In this document: positions 9,267 to 17,263 of the stretch, one piece after another
Position numbering within the stretch: the stretch's first letter is position 1
Layout of the letters: every line of letters begins with the position of its first letter
Position numbers and translations under genes: made by a program
Notes under the pieces: model-generated
Seen by the model: only the letters and a program-made list of their open reading frames with translations
Databases searched by the model: none
Told to the model about the DNA's origin: nothing
Source of the DNA: CAXBDP01 sp963974465
Lineage (GTDB): Bacteria; Bacteroidota; Bacteroidia; Cytophagales; Cyclobacteriaceae
Direction: 5' to 3' (one strand)
Assembly: GCA_049340005.1 (NCBI GenBank)
Contig: JBMPIY010000004.1
Length of the DNA stretch: 64,000 nt

Positions 9267-9779
9267 ATGAAAAGGATAAATGGCTTTTTAATCTTATTGC
9301 TAATTGTTGCATTTGGTAGCTGTGGCCCAGCTAAAAGCAGCAAATCTCCTAGCCTCCCAGCGAGCTATTCGGAGGATTTGTCAGGCTTACGTGAAAAAAG
9401 CAAACCAGTAGCTGAAGAAGAAGAAATAGTTGTAATTACTAAGCCACCTTTTGTAAATCCTACCAGCGATGTAACGCGGGAGGTTAATGTTGTGTTAGAT
9501 TCGCTGACTTCTATTAATAGGAATAGAGGGTTTATCGAAGGATTTTCCGTTCAAGTGTACTCTGGTGGTAGCAGAACCCAAGCTACCGAGACTAGAAGTA
9601 AAATAATGGAAGCGAATGAGGATATCAATCCAGAAATTACTTATGAGCAACCGAATTATAAGGTTAAGATCGGATTTTTTGCTGAGCGAGTGGAGGCCTT
9701 AAAAATTTATCAATTATTGAAAGCCGAGTATCCAAGTACCTTGATAGTTCCTGAAAGGAGAAGTTTGAGAAATGAATGA
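9267..9779 (+). CDS. SPOR-domain lipoprotein
   Basis: Predicted lipoprotein: a hydrophobic signal of about 18 residues ends in a lipobox with Cys19 (GSCGP). A Ser/Pro/Glu-rich linker follows. The C-terminal 70 residues look like a SPOR fold (GFSVQVYSGGSRTQATE ... YKVKIGFFAERVEALKI), which in other proteins binds septal peptidoglycan lacking stem peptides. The specific role is unknown. It starts 7 nt after secA and overlaps the start of the next gene by 8 nt, so it is probably co-transcribed and translationally coupled. One GCGGGAGG copy lies at 9476-9483. Confidence 0.75.
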   Translation: MKRINGFLILLLIVAFGSCGPAKSSKSPSLPASYSEDLSGLREKSKPVAEEEEIVVITKPPFVNPTSDVTREVNVVLDSLTSINRNRGFIEGFSVQVYSGGSRTQATETRSKIMEANEDINPEITYEQPNYKVKIGFFAERVEALKIYQLLKAEYPSTLIVPERRSLRNE

Positions 9780-10968
9780 ATTGAAGAGTAAAATACAAGA
9801 GCTGGCAAAAGAATTAAAGCCTTCAGTAATTGCAATGCGTAGGCATTTGCACGCTAATCCAGAACTTTCATTTCAAGAATTTGAAACTGCTTCCTATGTG
9901 GAGGCTGAATTGAAGAAAATTGGTATAAATCCAACCATTGGTGTTGCAGGTACTGGATTAACAGCTGTAATAGAAGGAAAAAATCCATCAAAGAAAGTTG
10001 TAGCATTGAGGGCGGATATGGATGCATTGCCTATAATTGAGGCGAATGATGTGCCCTACCGATCCACGAAGCCGGGAATTATGCATGCATGTGGACATGA
10101 TGCACATACATCCTCTTTACTAGGAGCTGCTCGTATTCTACACAATCTTCGGAATGATTTTGAAGGAAGCATAAAACTGATTTTTCAGCCAGGGGAAGAA
10201 ACTGCTCCAGGAGGTGCTTCATTAATGATCAAGGACGGCGCATTACAGAATCCAGCTCCAAAAGCTATTTTGGGCCAGCATGTGATGCCGTTAATTCCTG
10301 TGGGTAAAGTGGGCTTTCGCTCAGGCTTATACATGGCTAGTGCCGATGAAATCTATATTACAGTAAAAGGTAAGGGAGGCCATGCGGCAATGCCAGACAA
10401 TACAGTAGATCCGATCTTAATCAGCGCTCATTTGATTGTGGCCTTGCAGCAGATTGTAAGTAGAAATGCAAGTCCAAAAATTCCTTCAGTACTTTCATTT
10501 GGTCATATTGAAGGCCTTGGTGCCACAAATGTGATCCCGAATGAAGTGAAAATCAAAGGAACATTCAGAACTTTAAATGAAGAATGGAGAGCTGAAGCGA
10601 AGTTGCGAATTCGTAAATTAGCCGAAGGTCTTGTACAAAGTATGGGTGGCCAATGCGAAGTAAATATTGTGGATGGATATCCATATTTAGAAAATGAGCC
10701 AGAGTTAACAAATCGTGCCCAGAATGCAGCCATCGAATACTTAGGAGCAGAGAATGTGCTTGATTTGGATATTTGGATGGCTTCTGAAGACTTCTCTTAT
10801 TACTCCCAAGAGATTGATGCTTGCTTCTATCGTTTGGGAACCAGAAATGAAGAAAAGGGTATCATTTCAGGGGTGCACACTCCTACTTTTGATATAGATG
10901 AGAACTCATTAGAAATAGGAGCCGGTTTGATGGCCTGGTTAGCGATTTCAGAGTTGGAAGAAAAATAA
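9772..10968 (+). CDS. M20 family metallo-amidohydrolase
   Basis: Probable N-acyl-amino-acid or IAA-amino-acid-type amidohydrolase of peptidase family M20D, cytoplasmic (no signal peptide). The 398-aa protein has the metal-site motif MHACGHDAHT with Cys107/His109, the FQPGEE block with its catalytic Glu pair, and a WMASEDFSYY block near the C-terminus that supplies the last ligand. The dimerisation lid begins around GKGGHAAMPDNTVDP. The natural substrate cannot be read from the sequence. The start codon lies inside the preceding gene. Confidence 0.85.
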   Translation: MNELKSKIQELAKELKPSVIAMRRHLHANPELSFQEFETASYVEAELKKIGINPTIGVAGTGLTAVIEGKNPSKKVVALRADMDALPIIEANDVPYRSTKPGIMHACGHDAHTSSLLGAARILHNLRNDFEGSIKLIFQPGEETAPGGASLMIKDGALQNPAPKAILGQHVMPLIPVGKVGFRSGLYMASADEIYITVKGKGGHAAMPDNTVDPILISAHLIVALQQIVSRNASPKIPSVLSFGHIEGLGATNVIPNEVKIKGTFRTLNEEWRAEAKLRIRKLAEGLVQSMGGQCEVNIVDGYPYLENEPELTNRAQNAAIEYLGAENVLDLDIWMASEDFSYYSQEIDACFYRLGTRNEEKGIISGVHTPTFDIDENSLEIGAGLMAWLAISELEEK

Positions 10969-10990
10969 AATTAATTTGGATGTGGCTCTA

Positions 10991-12121
10991 TTAGTCAGGC
11001 CAGATCATTTCTACAAATTCTGCTCTCATAGCTTCGTTTATTGAGAAAGCCAGAATGATAGAAACTAGTAATCCAATACCAGCATATAGGGCATCTTTGC
11101 GAACAAGCATTAATGCTTTCTGAATTCCTTTCACTCTTCTTGCCGGGTTTGTTTTCATCATATTGATGGCGATTTCCCTCCCGCCTAATAGACCAAGGAA
11201 TACCCAAGTAGTACTTATTGGTATTGTGCTTATCACTTTCAGATAAAAAAGCAATGCGGCATATACAATATCCACTATGGTAGCAGCTCTTACATCAGTT
11301 ACATCTGCTTTCTCATTTACAATTCCTTGGATTTTATCTCCTTTTAAGTAGAACAATACGCCAAGCCCAGCAAAGAGATACCCAGCCATTACTACAAATT
11401 CCCACAATTCTAATTGCCTTGGCAAAACAACTGCTATGTTGGATACATCTTGCATTATCCAAACTGCCCACAAAGTACCGCTAGTAATCCATTGAAAAGG
11501 TGTCCACCATTTTCCAGCTGCTTTATTTCTAACCTTCCGTTCCAGCCATCTGGATACAAGCGCCCAAACAATTATACCAATGAAAAAAGCTAAAATATAG
11601 CCTGTGAAACTTTTCATTAATATACTTCCAATCGAACTACTTTTCGTAGAAAAAGCACTTAAGAGAAGAATTGAAGTAGATACGGGCATTCTCAATCTAG
11701 TGAGGATCAAAAGAATAATAGGCGCAGCAACTTGCAAAAACTCAAACGTAGCGGGTGCAACATCTAACCCGGGTGTATTTAATCGCTGATAGGAGACATC
11801 TCCATCATTGATCACAAAACTATAGGTAAGTGTAATTACAAGAATGGTTCCCATGAAAAGCCAAAGCCAGTACCATGGTTTATTTCCATTTGAAGAAATA
11901 AATGTTCCAATGGTTTGGATACTGTCATTGGCTATAGCTGAATAGCCAGCAAGCAGAAATGCCAACCACATGGCCAAAGTTGGATTCTTGAAAACCAACC
12001 CACTCAAAATGAGTAAACCTATAATGATGATGAGAAAACCTCTCTCTTTCCTTATGTTAGTATTCAGCCTAGACAATGCACTTGTTCCTATGGGCGACGG
12101 TGTTGATTGTTTTGATGACAT
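10991..12121 (-). CDS. PiT-like (PHO4-related) membrane permease
   Basis: Integral membrane protein of 376 aa with about nine or ten hydrophobic segments. Two repeated half-motifs, AIANDSIQTIGTFISS (about residues 62-77) and PISTTWVFLGLLGGREIA, resemble the GANDVANA and P-[IV]-S-T-T signatures of inorganic phosphate/sulfate PiT transporters. The first signature is degenerate. A soluble N-terminal tail of about 25 residues precedes the first helix. The substrate is therefore uncertain: phosphate is plausible by family, not shown. It is convergent with the M20 gene and has its own putative promoter. Confidence 0.6.
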   Translation of the reverse strand: MSSKQSTPSPIGTSALSRLNTNIRKERGFLIIIIGLLILSGLVFKNPTLAMWLAFLLAGYSAIANDSIQTIGTFISSNGNKPWYWLWLFMGTILVITLTYSFVINDGDVSYQRLNTPGLDVAPATFEFLQVAAPIILLILTRLRMPVSTSILLLSAFSTKSSSIGSILMKSFTGYILAFFIGIIVWALVSRWLERKVRNKAAGKWWTPFQWITSGTLWAVWIMQDVSNIAVVLPRQLELWEFVVMAGYLFAGLGVLFYLKGDKIQGIVNEKADVTDVRAATIVDIVYAALLFYLKVISTIPISTTWVFLGLLGGREIAINMMKTNPARRVKGIQKALMLVRKDALYAGIGLLVSIILAFSINEAMRAEFVEMIWPD

Positions 12122-12176
12122 TTATAAGGATTGATTTACAAGGGTTGGTAAAATGTTGTGGGTCAAAACTACTGTG

Positions 12177-12184
12177 CAAAAGTA
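12177..12184 (-). promoter_or_regulatory. Putative promoter of the PiT-like gene, -7 element
   Basis: The minus strand reads TACTTTTG followed by CAC, matching TAnnTTTG, 55 nt upstream of the permease ATG. The divergent gap 12122-12348 otherwise holds an AT-rich imperfect inverted repeat (TTTAAAAAGG against AACCTTTAAA, near 12312-12337) just before the holin-like gene. Confidence 0.45.
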
Positions 12185-12348
12185 GAAATTGTTTTCTGAA
12201 TTAATGTTACCAAATTGTTAATCGCTAAACTCTAAATAAGGAGTTATAATAATTTTCGTACTCAAGGTATAAAATTTCTATTGAGTAATAAATTGCCTAA
12301 CTTTGATTACGTTTAAAAAGGTGGTTTTAACCTTTAAATAAAAAGAAA

Positions 12349-12747
12349 TTGTTTGGATTACCGAAATTGGATAAACTGGTAGAAAATTTATTAGGGTTTC
12401 TTGAAACTCGAATAGCACTTTTTAAAATTGAGGCAAAGGAGGAACTTGTCAAGGGAACTTCTCGCTTTTTGTTGTTCACTTTTTTTCTTTTCTTTTTTAG
12501 CTTAACCGTAATTTTTGCGAGCATTACGCTTTCTCTTTATCTTAATGAAGTTTTTAGCAGCTCCTTTTTAGGATTTGGGATAGTAACCATAATATATCTA
12601 CTAATTTTTATTATCTTGATTATGACCCGGAATGCTCCCTTTTGGCAAAGGCTCATTCATAAATTGATTAATTATTCCGAAGAATCAACTAAAAAAGAAA
12701 ATGGAAGACCTAGAGAAGAAAAAGGAGATCCTAAGTCGGAAGAGTAA
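12349..12747 (+). CDS. Phage-holin-family-like membrane protein (YqjE/holin superfamily III type)
   Basis: Small membrane protein of 132 aa. An amphipathic N-terminus (FLETRIALFKIEAKEELVKG) is followed by two strong transmembrane helices (about residues 42-70 and 74-92) and a highly charged tail. This matches the chromosomal holin-like families that occur widely in non-phage contexts. No other phage gene is nearby. The start appears to be TTG at 12349, since no suitable ATG exists. The last 47 nt overlap the next gene, implying coupled translation. Function unknown. Confidence 0.6.
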   Translation: MFGLPKLDKLVENLLGFLETRIALFKIEAKEELVKGTSRFLLFTFFLFFFSLTVIFASITLSLYLNEVFSSSFLGFGIVTIIYLLIFIILIMTRNAPFWQRLIHKLINYSEESTKKENGRPREEKGDPKSEE

Positions 12748-13075
12748 GGATTACCTATCGCTGATGGATTCGCAAGTGGGTGATATCAAGCACGATCTTA
12801 ACAGATGGGGAAAAGTAATTGCGGTGGCTGGAGGAGCCATGATTCTTTCATATTGGCTATTTAGTGGAAAGAAAGGTAAGTCACGCAAAAAGGCTCCTAA
12901 AAAAGTAAGTGAGCAACAATATTATTACCCAGAGCCTTACCAACAAGAATCTGGTTTGTTAAGAGAAATAAAGCATCAGGCTGCCTATATGATTGTAGCT
13001 TTTGCTAAACAAAAATTAGTAGACTATTTGTCATCGCTCAACAATAATTCCACTAGTGAACAAGAAAATTCTTAG
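12701..13075 (+). CDS. Small membrane-anchored protein of unknown function
   Basis: A 124-aa protein with a charged N-terminal helix (residues 1-36), one transmembrane segment (VIAVAGGAMILSYWLF, about 39-54), a very basic stretch (KKGKSRKKAPKK), a Tyr/Pro patch and a C-terminal amphipathic helix. I do not recognise a family. It overlaps the holin-like gene by 47 nt at its start and the GGGP synthase gene by 20 nt at its end. The three genes are probably translated as a coupled set, which hints at an envelope or membrane role. Confidence 0.6.
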   Translation: MEDLEKKKEILSRKSKDYLSLMDSQVGDIKHDLNRWGKVIAVAGGAMILSYWLFSGKKGKSRKKAPKKVSEQQYYYPEPYQQESGLLREIKHQAAYMIVAFAKQKLVDYLSSLNNNSTSEQENS

Positions 13076-13826
13076 TAACCTACAGCGTTTAAGGCGGGAG
13101 GGAAAAAAGGCCTTCGCCGTATTAATAGATCCTGATAAGGTATTGGATACTAATACTCTACAGCGATTAGCCCACATGAGTGTTGAGAATAAAATAGATT
13201 ACTTTCTAGTAGGTGGTAGTTTACTCACGCACAATAATCTTTATCAAGTAGTCCATTGGCTTAAGGAACATACCGATATACCAGTAGTTTTATTCCCTGG
13301 CAACAGTATGCAAATTGACTTGAGAGCTGATGGGATCTTATTTATTTCCCTTATATCAGGAAGAAACCCGGAATTATTAATTGGCCAGCATGTAATAGCC
13401 GCACCTTTACTAAAGAAGAGTCAATTAGAAATTGTGCCTACAGGCTACATGCTTATAGACTCTGGCCATCCAACAAGTGCTAGCTACATGAGTCATACAT
13501 TGCCAATTCCTGCTGATAAGCCTTCGTTGGCAGCTTGCACTGCAATGGCTGGCGAGATGTTAGGTATGCAATTGATGTATATGGATGCCGGCAGTGGAGC
13601 AAAAAGACCAATCGATGCAAAAATGATATCTACAGTACACCGAGCTGTAAATGTGCCATTGATAATAGGCGGAGGGATTACCTCAGCTGAAAAGGCTCAA
13701 ATAGCTATGGAAGCTGGTGCTGATGTAATAGTAGTAGGCAATGGGATAGAAAAAAACCTCAATCTATTGATTGAGGTTTCTGAAAAAGTGAATTTGTTTA
13801 ATTCTTTACTAAACATTCATAAGTGA
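13056..13826 (+). CDS. Geranylgeranylglyceryl-phosphate synthase family (PcrB-like) prenyltransferase
   Basis: TIM-barrel prenyltransferase that joins a polyprenyl diphosphate to sn-glycerol-1-phosphate; in Archaea this is the first ether-lipid step, and Bacteroidota homologues form a known bacterial branch. Visible marks are the AVLIDPDK motif (about residues 21-28), the FPGNSMQI block, the TGYMLID/SGHP region, the YMDAGSGA phosphate-binding loop and the IIGGGITSAEKA loop. Length 256 aa is normal. The start is GTG at 13056 inside the preceding gene. The 3' end overlaps the convergent AraC-type gene by 18 nt and contains that gene's terminator hairpin. Confidence 0.85.
   Translation: MNKKILSNLQRLRREGKKAFAVLIDPDKVLDTNTLQRLAHMSVENKIDYFLVGGSLLTHNNLYQVVHWLKEHTDIPVVLFPGNSMQIDLRADGILFISLISGRNPELLIGQHVIAAPLLKKSQLEIVPTGYMLIDSGHPTSASYMSHTLPIPADKPSLAACTAMAGEMLGMQLMYMDAGSGAKRPIDAKMISTVHRAVNVPLIIGGGITSAEKAQIAMEAGADVIVVGNGIEKNLNLLIEVSEKVNLFNSLLNIHK
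13750..13779 (-). terminator. Minus-strand intrinsic terminator inside the GGGP synthase coding region
   Basis: Arms AAACCTCAATC and GATTGAGGTTT (13754-13779) flank a 4-nt loop. On the minus strand the stem is followed by a run of seven T residues (complement of A 13750-13756). It lies about 30 nt beyond the stop of the AraC-type gene, so it should end that transcript while being read as codons on the plus strand. Confidence 0.8.
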
Positions 13827-14732
13827 TTCTCTACGACGCATTTTGCCGGCAGGTATGCCAAACATCATCTTGAATCTTCTACAGAAATAGGCTGTATCTT
13901 TATAGCCAACTTCATGTCCAATATCACGAATACTCTTTTTAGTAGTCCTAAGTAGGTTTACGGCCTCCTCCATGCGTTGGTACTCAATATAATCCTGTGG
14001 GTTGATTCCCGTTAGCATTTTAAAGTACTGACCAACATAATCTTCGGAAACATTGGCCACTTTAGCCAAAACTTTGTTTGATAAATCACCACCAAGTTGC
14101 TCCTTGATATAGTTGAAAATATCGATAAGGCGTGGATCCTTGAAGTAAGTGGAGTTTGTTGTTAATTGTTCAACAAACATTCTATTATCTAAAATGTGGC
14201 GAACAACTTCTACCACAATCTCTTCCATCAATAAACTTACGATTCTGTCCTTGCCCGGTTTATGAGAGTGCTTTTCACTTATCAACCTCTCCATCAAGTC
14301 AACAATCTTTTGATTATTACGAATTACAAATGGAGGAATATCTAGTGAAGCAAAAAAGTTTACTGAATTGAAAACTTTCGTTTCAAAGGAGATAGTACTG
14401 AAATATTCAGCATCCTTATCTTTCTTATCATCAGAGTTTACAGTACCTAGATACTTTTTCTTAGTTGATAAAAATTCATCATTGGATAACCTTACAGAAG
14501 GACCTGTACCAAAAGTAATGGAAGTCATTCTACCGCCTGGCATAAATAAGATCTCACCAGCCATGGCAACTTCATCATACTTTCCGAACCTTACACCACA
14601 TTTATTTAATAATATGATGCTGTTTTCTACATCATAGTAGTTATCAACTGTAATTGGGTGTATTACTTTTGTTTTAGAGGCTTTAAGGAATTTAATCCCC
14701 AAAGATTCAAGAATTTTATTATAATCTTCCAT
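13809..14732 (-). CDS. AraC/XylS-family transcriptional regulator
   Basis: DNA-binding regulator of 307 aa. The C-terminal AraC domain (about residues 205-305) has the two helix-turn-helix units, including SEDYVGQYFKMLTGINPQDY and the IRDIGHEVGYKDTAYFCRRF block with the usual F-[RK]-x-x-x-G-x-x-P finish. The N-terminal 190 residues include a cupin-like ligand region. The inducer and targets are unknown. Monocistronic, convergent with the GGGP synthase gene. The 162-nt gap upstream (14733-14894) is AT-rich with no clear consensus promoter. Confidence 0.85.
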   Translation of the reverse strand: MEDYNKILESLGIKFLKASKTKVIHPITVDNYYDVENSIILLNKCGVRFGKYDEVAMAGEILFMPGGRMTSITFGTGPSVRLSNDEFLSTKKKYLGTVNSDDKKDKDAEYFSTISFETKVFNSVNFFASLDIPPFVIRNNQKIVDLMERLISEKHSHKPGKDRIVSLLMEEIVVEVVRHILDNRMFVEQLTTNSTYFKDPRLIDIFNYIKEQLGGDLSNKVLAKVANVSEDYVGQYFKMLTGINPQDYIEYQRMEEAVNLLRTTKKSIRDIGHEVGYKDTAYFCRRFKMMFGIPAGKMRRRESLMNV

Positions 14733-14894
14733 GACATTTTCCTTAGTAAAGTGGAATTTGATTTATAGGGTTTTTGTAAATTATTGTATAAACCTAATCA
14801 CAATATTTGAAAGTTGCAAATACCGCGGCAGACTAATACTTAATTAAAAATAAAAGTGCTGTAAATCAGTAATTTAGAAAAAAAATATTTATGA

Positions 14895-16034
14895 CTATTT
14901 TAAGACGTGTCTTGAGATCACAAGCTTTTGGATTTCTGATGTACCCTCATATATCTGTGTGATTTTAGCGTCTCTCATCAGTCTTTCTACATGGTATTCT
15001 TTTACATAGCCATAACCTCCATGCACTTGAACTGCTTCTGTGGCAACTTCATTTGCTACCTTTGAAGCATATAGTTTAGCCATCGCAGAATACATTGAGA
15101 AGTCTTGTTTAAGATCCTTCAACTTGGCTGCTTTCATGCATAGCAAACGAGCAGCTTCTATTTCTGTAGCCATATCAGCTAACTTAAAGGCAATAGCTTG
15201 ATGTTGGTTGATAGTTTTGCCAAATGCTTTTCTTTCTTTTGAATATTGTAATGCCAATTCATAGGCTCCTGAGGCAATTCCTAAAGCTTGAGAAGCAATT
15301 CCTATCCTCCCTCCATTTAGCGTTTCCATTGCAAAACTGAACCCGAAACCATCAGCTCCAATTCTATTTTCCTTTGGTACCTTCACATCTTGGAACATTA
15401 GAGAATGAGTATCTGAGCCTCTAATACCCATTTTTTGCTCCTTCTTACCCACTACAAATCCTTCCCATTCTCTTTCTACTATAAAGGCATTTATTCCTTT
15501 ATGGCCTTTCTCTCTGTCAGTTTGGGCTATTACAATATAGATAGAAGCACTGTTCCCATTTGTAATCCAGTTCTTAGTACCGTTTAATAGGTAATGATCC
15601 CCTTTATCAATAGCCTCAGTTCTTTGAGAGGTTGCATCTGAACCTGCTTCAGGCTCGGAAAGACAGAAGGCACCAATCTTCTTTCCCGATGCCAAATCGG
15701 GTAAGTACTTTTGCTTTTGCTCTTCATTGCCATAGGTCTCTATACCCCAGCATACTAAGGAATTATTCACTGACATTACTACGGAGGCGGAAGAATCAAC
15801 TTTGGATATTTCTTCCATAGCGAGTACGTATGATACAGTATCCATTCCTCCTCCACCATATTTTGGATTGACCATCATTCCCATAAAGCCTAACTCTCCC
15901 ATTTTCTTTATTTGAGCTGCTGGAAATGTTTGGGTTTCGTCTCTCTCAATTACACCAGGAAGTAATTCTGTTTGCGCAAATTCTCTCGCTGCGTCTCTTA
16001 CCGCTAATTGTTCTTCTGTCAATGAAAAATCCAT
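14895..16034 (-). CDS. Acyl-CoA dehydrogenase (short/medium-chain type)
   Basis: FAD-dependent enzyme for the first step of fatty-acid beta-oxidation. The ATG at 16034 gives the family start MDFSLTEEQLAVRDAAREFA; a ten-codon upstream extension is not family-like. The 379-aa protein has the FAD/substrate motif AFCLSEPEAGSDA, the IYIVIAQTD strand, the LNGGRIGIASQALGIA helix and the QVHGGYGYVKEYHVERLMRD block. The catalytic base Glu363 is in IYEGTSEIQ. It ends with SRHVLK, typical of butyryl-CoA-dehydrogenase-like members. Electron-transfer flavoprotein genes are not in the window. Confidence 0.93.
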   Translation of the reverse strand: MDFSLTEEQLAVRDAAREFAQTELLPGVIERDETQTFPAAQIKKMGELGFMGMMVNPKYGGGGMDTVSYVLAMEEISKVDSSASVVMSVNNSLVCWGIETYGNEEQKQKYLPDLASGKKIGAFCLSEPEAGSDATSQRTEAIDKGDHYLLNGTKNWITNGNSASIYIVIAQTDREKGHKGINAFIVEREWEGFVVGKKEQKMGIRGSDTHSLMFQDVKVPKENRIGADGFGFSFAMETLNGGRIGIASQALGIASGAYELALQYSKERKAFGKTINQHQAIAFKLADMATEIEAARLLCMKAAKLKDLKQDFSMYSAMAKLYASKVANEVATEAVQVHGGYGYVKEYHVERLMRDAKITQIYEGTSEIQKLVISRHVLK

Positions 16035-16095
16035 AATAAAATAATCTTTTGTGTTTTGACCCAAATTGTTAAAATAAAGGTCGAATTAAACAAAT

Positions 16096-16785
16096 TTAAT
16101 CTCTTCCTCCAAAGAACATTGTGGCGTAGTACAATAAAGTTACTATAGAGGCAAGTGCGGCAACTATATACGTCATGGCTGCCCATTTGAGAGCATCTTT
16201 GGCCATATCATATTCTGTACTTGTAACTATTCCTCTTTTATCTATCCATGCCAACGCTCTTTTACTAGCATCAAATTCTACAGGTAGTGTTACTACAGAG
16301 AATAATGTTAAAACTGAGTATGTCCCTACTACAATTATTCCGATAAATTCGTAAGGAAGATTTGCCAATAATGCTCCTCCAAAAATACTTAGTAGAACAA
16401 CAATGTTTAAAATTTTACCACTTGCATTCTGAACTGGCACCATAGCAGAGCGAAACTCAAGCATACTATAGGCGGTTGCGTGCTGTACTGCGTGGCCACA
16501 CTCGTGAGCAGCTACTGCCACAGCAGCCGCACTTCTGCCATGATATACATCAGGACTTAAGTTTACTGTACGGTCCGCAGGATTGTAATGGTCAGTAAGA
16601 CGGCCTTCCACAGATACAACTCTTGCATCTGTAATGCCATGATCACGAAGCATAGCTTCTGCCACTTGTGCACCTGTAAGGTTGGCTGTTAGAGGTATTT
16701 GAGAATACTTCTTAAATTTTGATTTTAGTTTCGAACTTACCGCAAAGCTGATAATCATGAAACCAATGAAAATGATCCAAATCAT
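16096..16785 (-). CDS. Membrane zinc metallopeptidase, YugP family
   Basis: Integral membrane neutral zinc peptidase family (Zn_peptidase_2). The 229-aa protein has an N-terminal transmembrane helix, an HEXXH motif at His94-Glu-Cys-Gly-His98 (AAHECGHAVQHA), two central hydrophobic helices (about 120-165) and a C-terminal one (about 203-225). The LPVEFDASKRAL block after the helices is family-typical and carries the likely third metal ligand. Substrate unknown. It is separated from the heptose adenylyltransferase gene by 1 nt, so the two are co-transcribed on the minus strand. Confidence 0.85.
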   Translation of the reverse strand: MIWIIFIGFMIISFAVSSKLKSKFKKYSQIPLTANLTGAQVAEAMLRDHGITDARVVSVEGRLTDHYNPADRTVNLSPDVYHGRSAAAVAVAAHECGHAVQHATAYSMLEFRSAMVPVQNASGKILNIVVLLSIFGGALLANLPYEFIGIIVVGTYSVLTLFSVVTLPVEFDASKRALAWIDKRGIVTSTEYDMAKDALKWAAMTYIVAALASIVTLLYYATMFFGGRD

Positions 16786-16786
16786 A

Positions 16787-17263
16787 TTATTTATTTTTAA
16801 TTTTTTCGATAATGTTTGTGGTAGAGTAGCCCGATACTAATTGTATAGTTTCTACTTTTCCGCCGTTTTTGATTACGATATCAGAACCCACGATGTTCAT
16901 AATTTCATAATCATTTCCTTTAACTAATACATCGGGCATTATTTGCTCTATCACTTGCAGTGGTGTCTCTTCATTGAAGAAAGTAACAGCATCCACAAAA
17001 GCCAAAGCAGCAAGCATTCTAGCTCTTGCATACTCTGTTTGTATAGGTCTATTGGGCCCTTTGATTTTGCTTACCGACCGATCCGTATTAATTGCTACTA
17101 TTAGTTTTGTGCCTTTTTTCGAAGCTTTCTCAAGGTAATCGATATGTCCGAGATGAAGTATGTCAAAACAACCATTGGTAAAAACAATTTTTTCTCCTCC
17201 CGCTTTCCATTGGGATACGATTGGTAGTAATTGTTCTAAAGTTGAAATTTTATTCTCGGTCAT
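16787..17263 (-). CDS. rfaE2: D-glycero-beta-D-manno-heptose 1-phosphate adenylyltransferase (RfaE2/HldE C-domain type)
   Basis: Nucleotidyltransferase that activates heptose-1-phosphate as ADP-heptose for LPS core synthesis. Residues 28-40 contain FTNGCFDILHLGH, the cytidylyltransferase HxGH site (His37-Leu-Gly-His40). NTDRSVSKIKGPNRPI and VKGNDY blocks follow. It is a stand-alone adenylyltransferase, unlike the fused E. coli HldE. The ATG at 17263 is preferred over a TTG two codons upstream. The start overlaps the preceding gene by 14 nt. The isomerase GmhA of the same pathway is at 45121-45699. Confidence 0.9.
   Translation of the reverse strand: MTENKISTLEQLLPIVSQWKAGGEKIVFTNGCFDILHLGHIDYLEKASKKGTKLIVAINTDRSVSKIKGPNRPIQTEYARARMLAALAFVDAVTFFNEETPLQVIEQIMPDVLVKGNDYEIMNIVGSDIVIKNGGKVETIQLVSGYSTTNIIEKIKNK

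Noticed and set aside
12349..12747. Prophage remnant suggested by a holin-like protein
   Set aside because: No phage structural, integrase or lysis genes nearby; the family is common in chromosomes.
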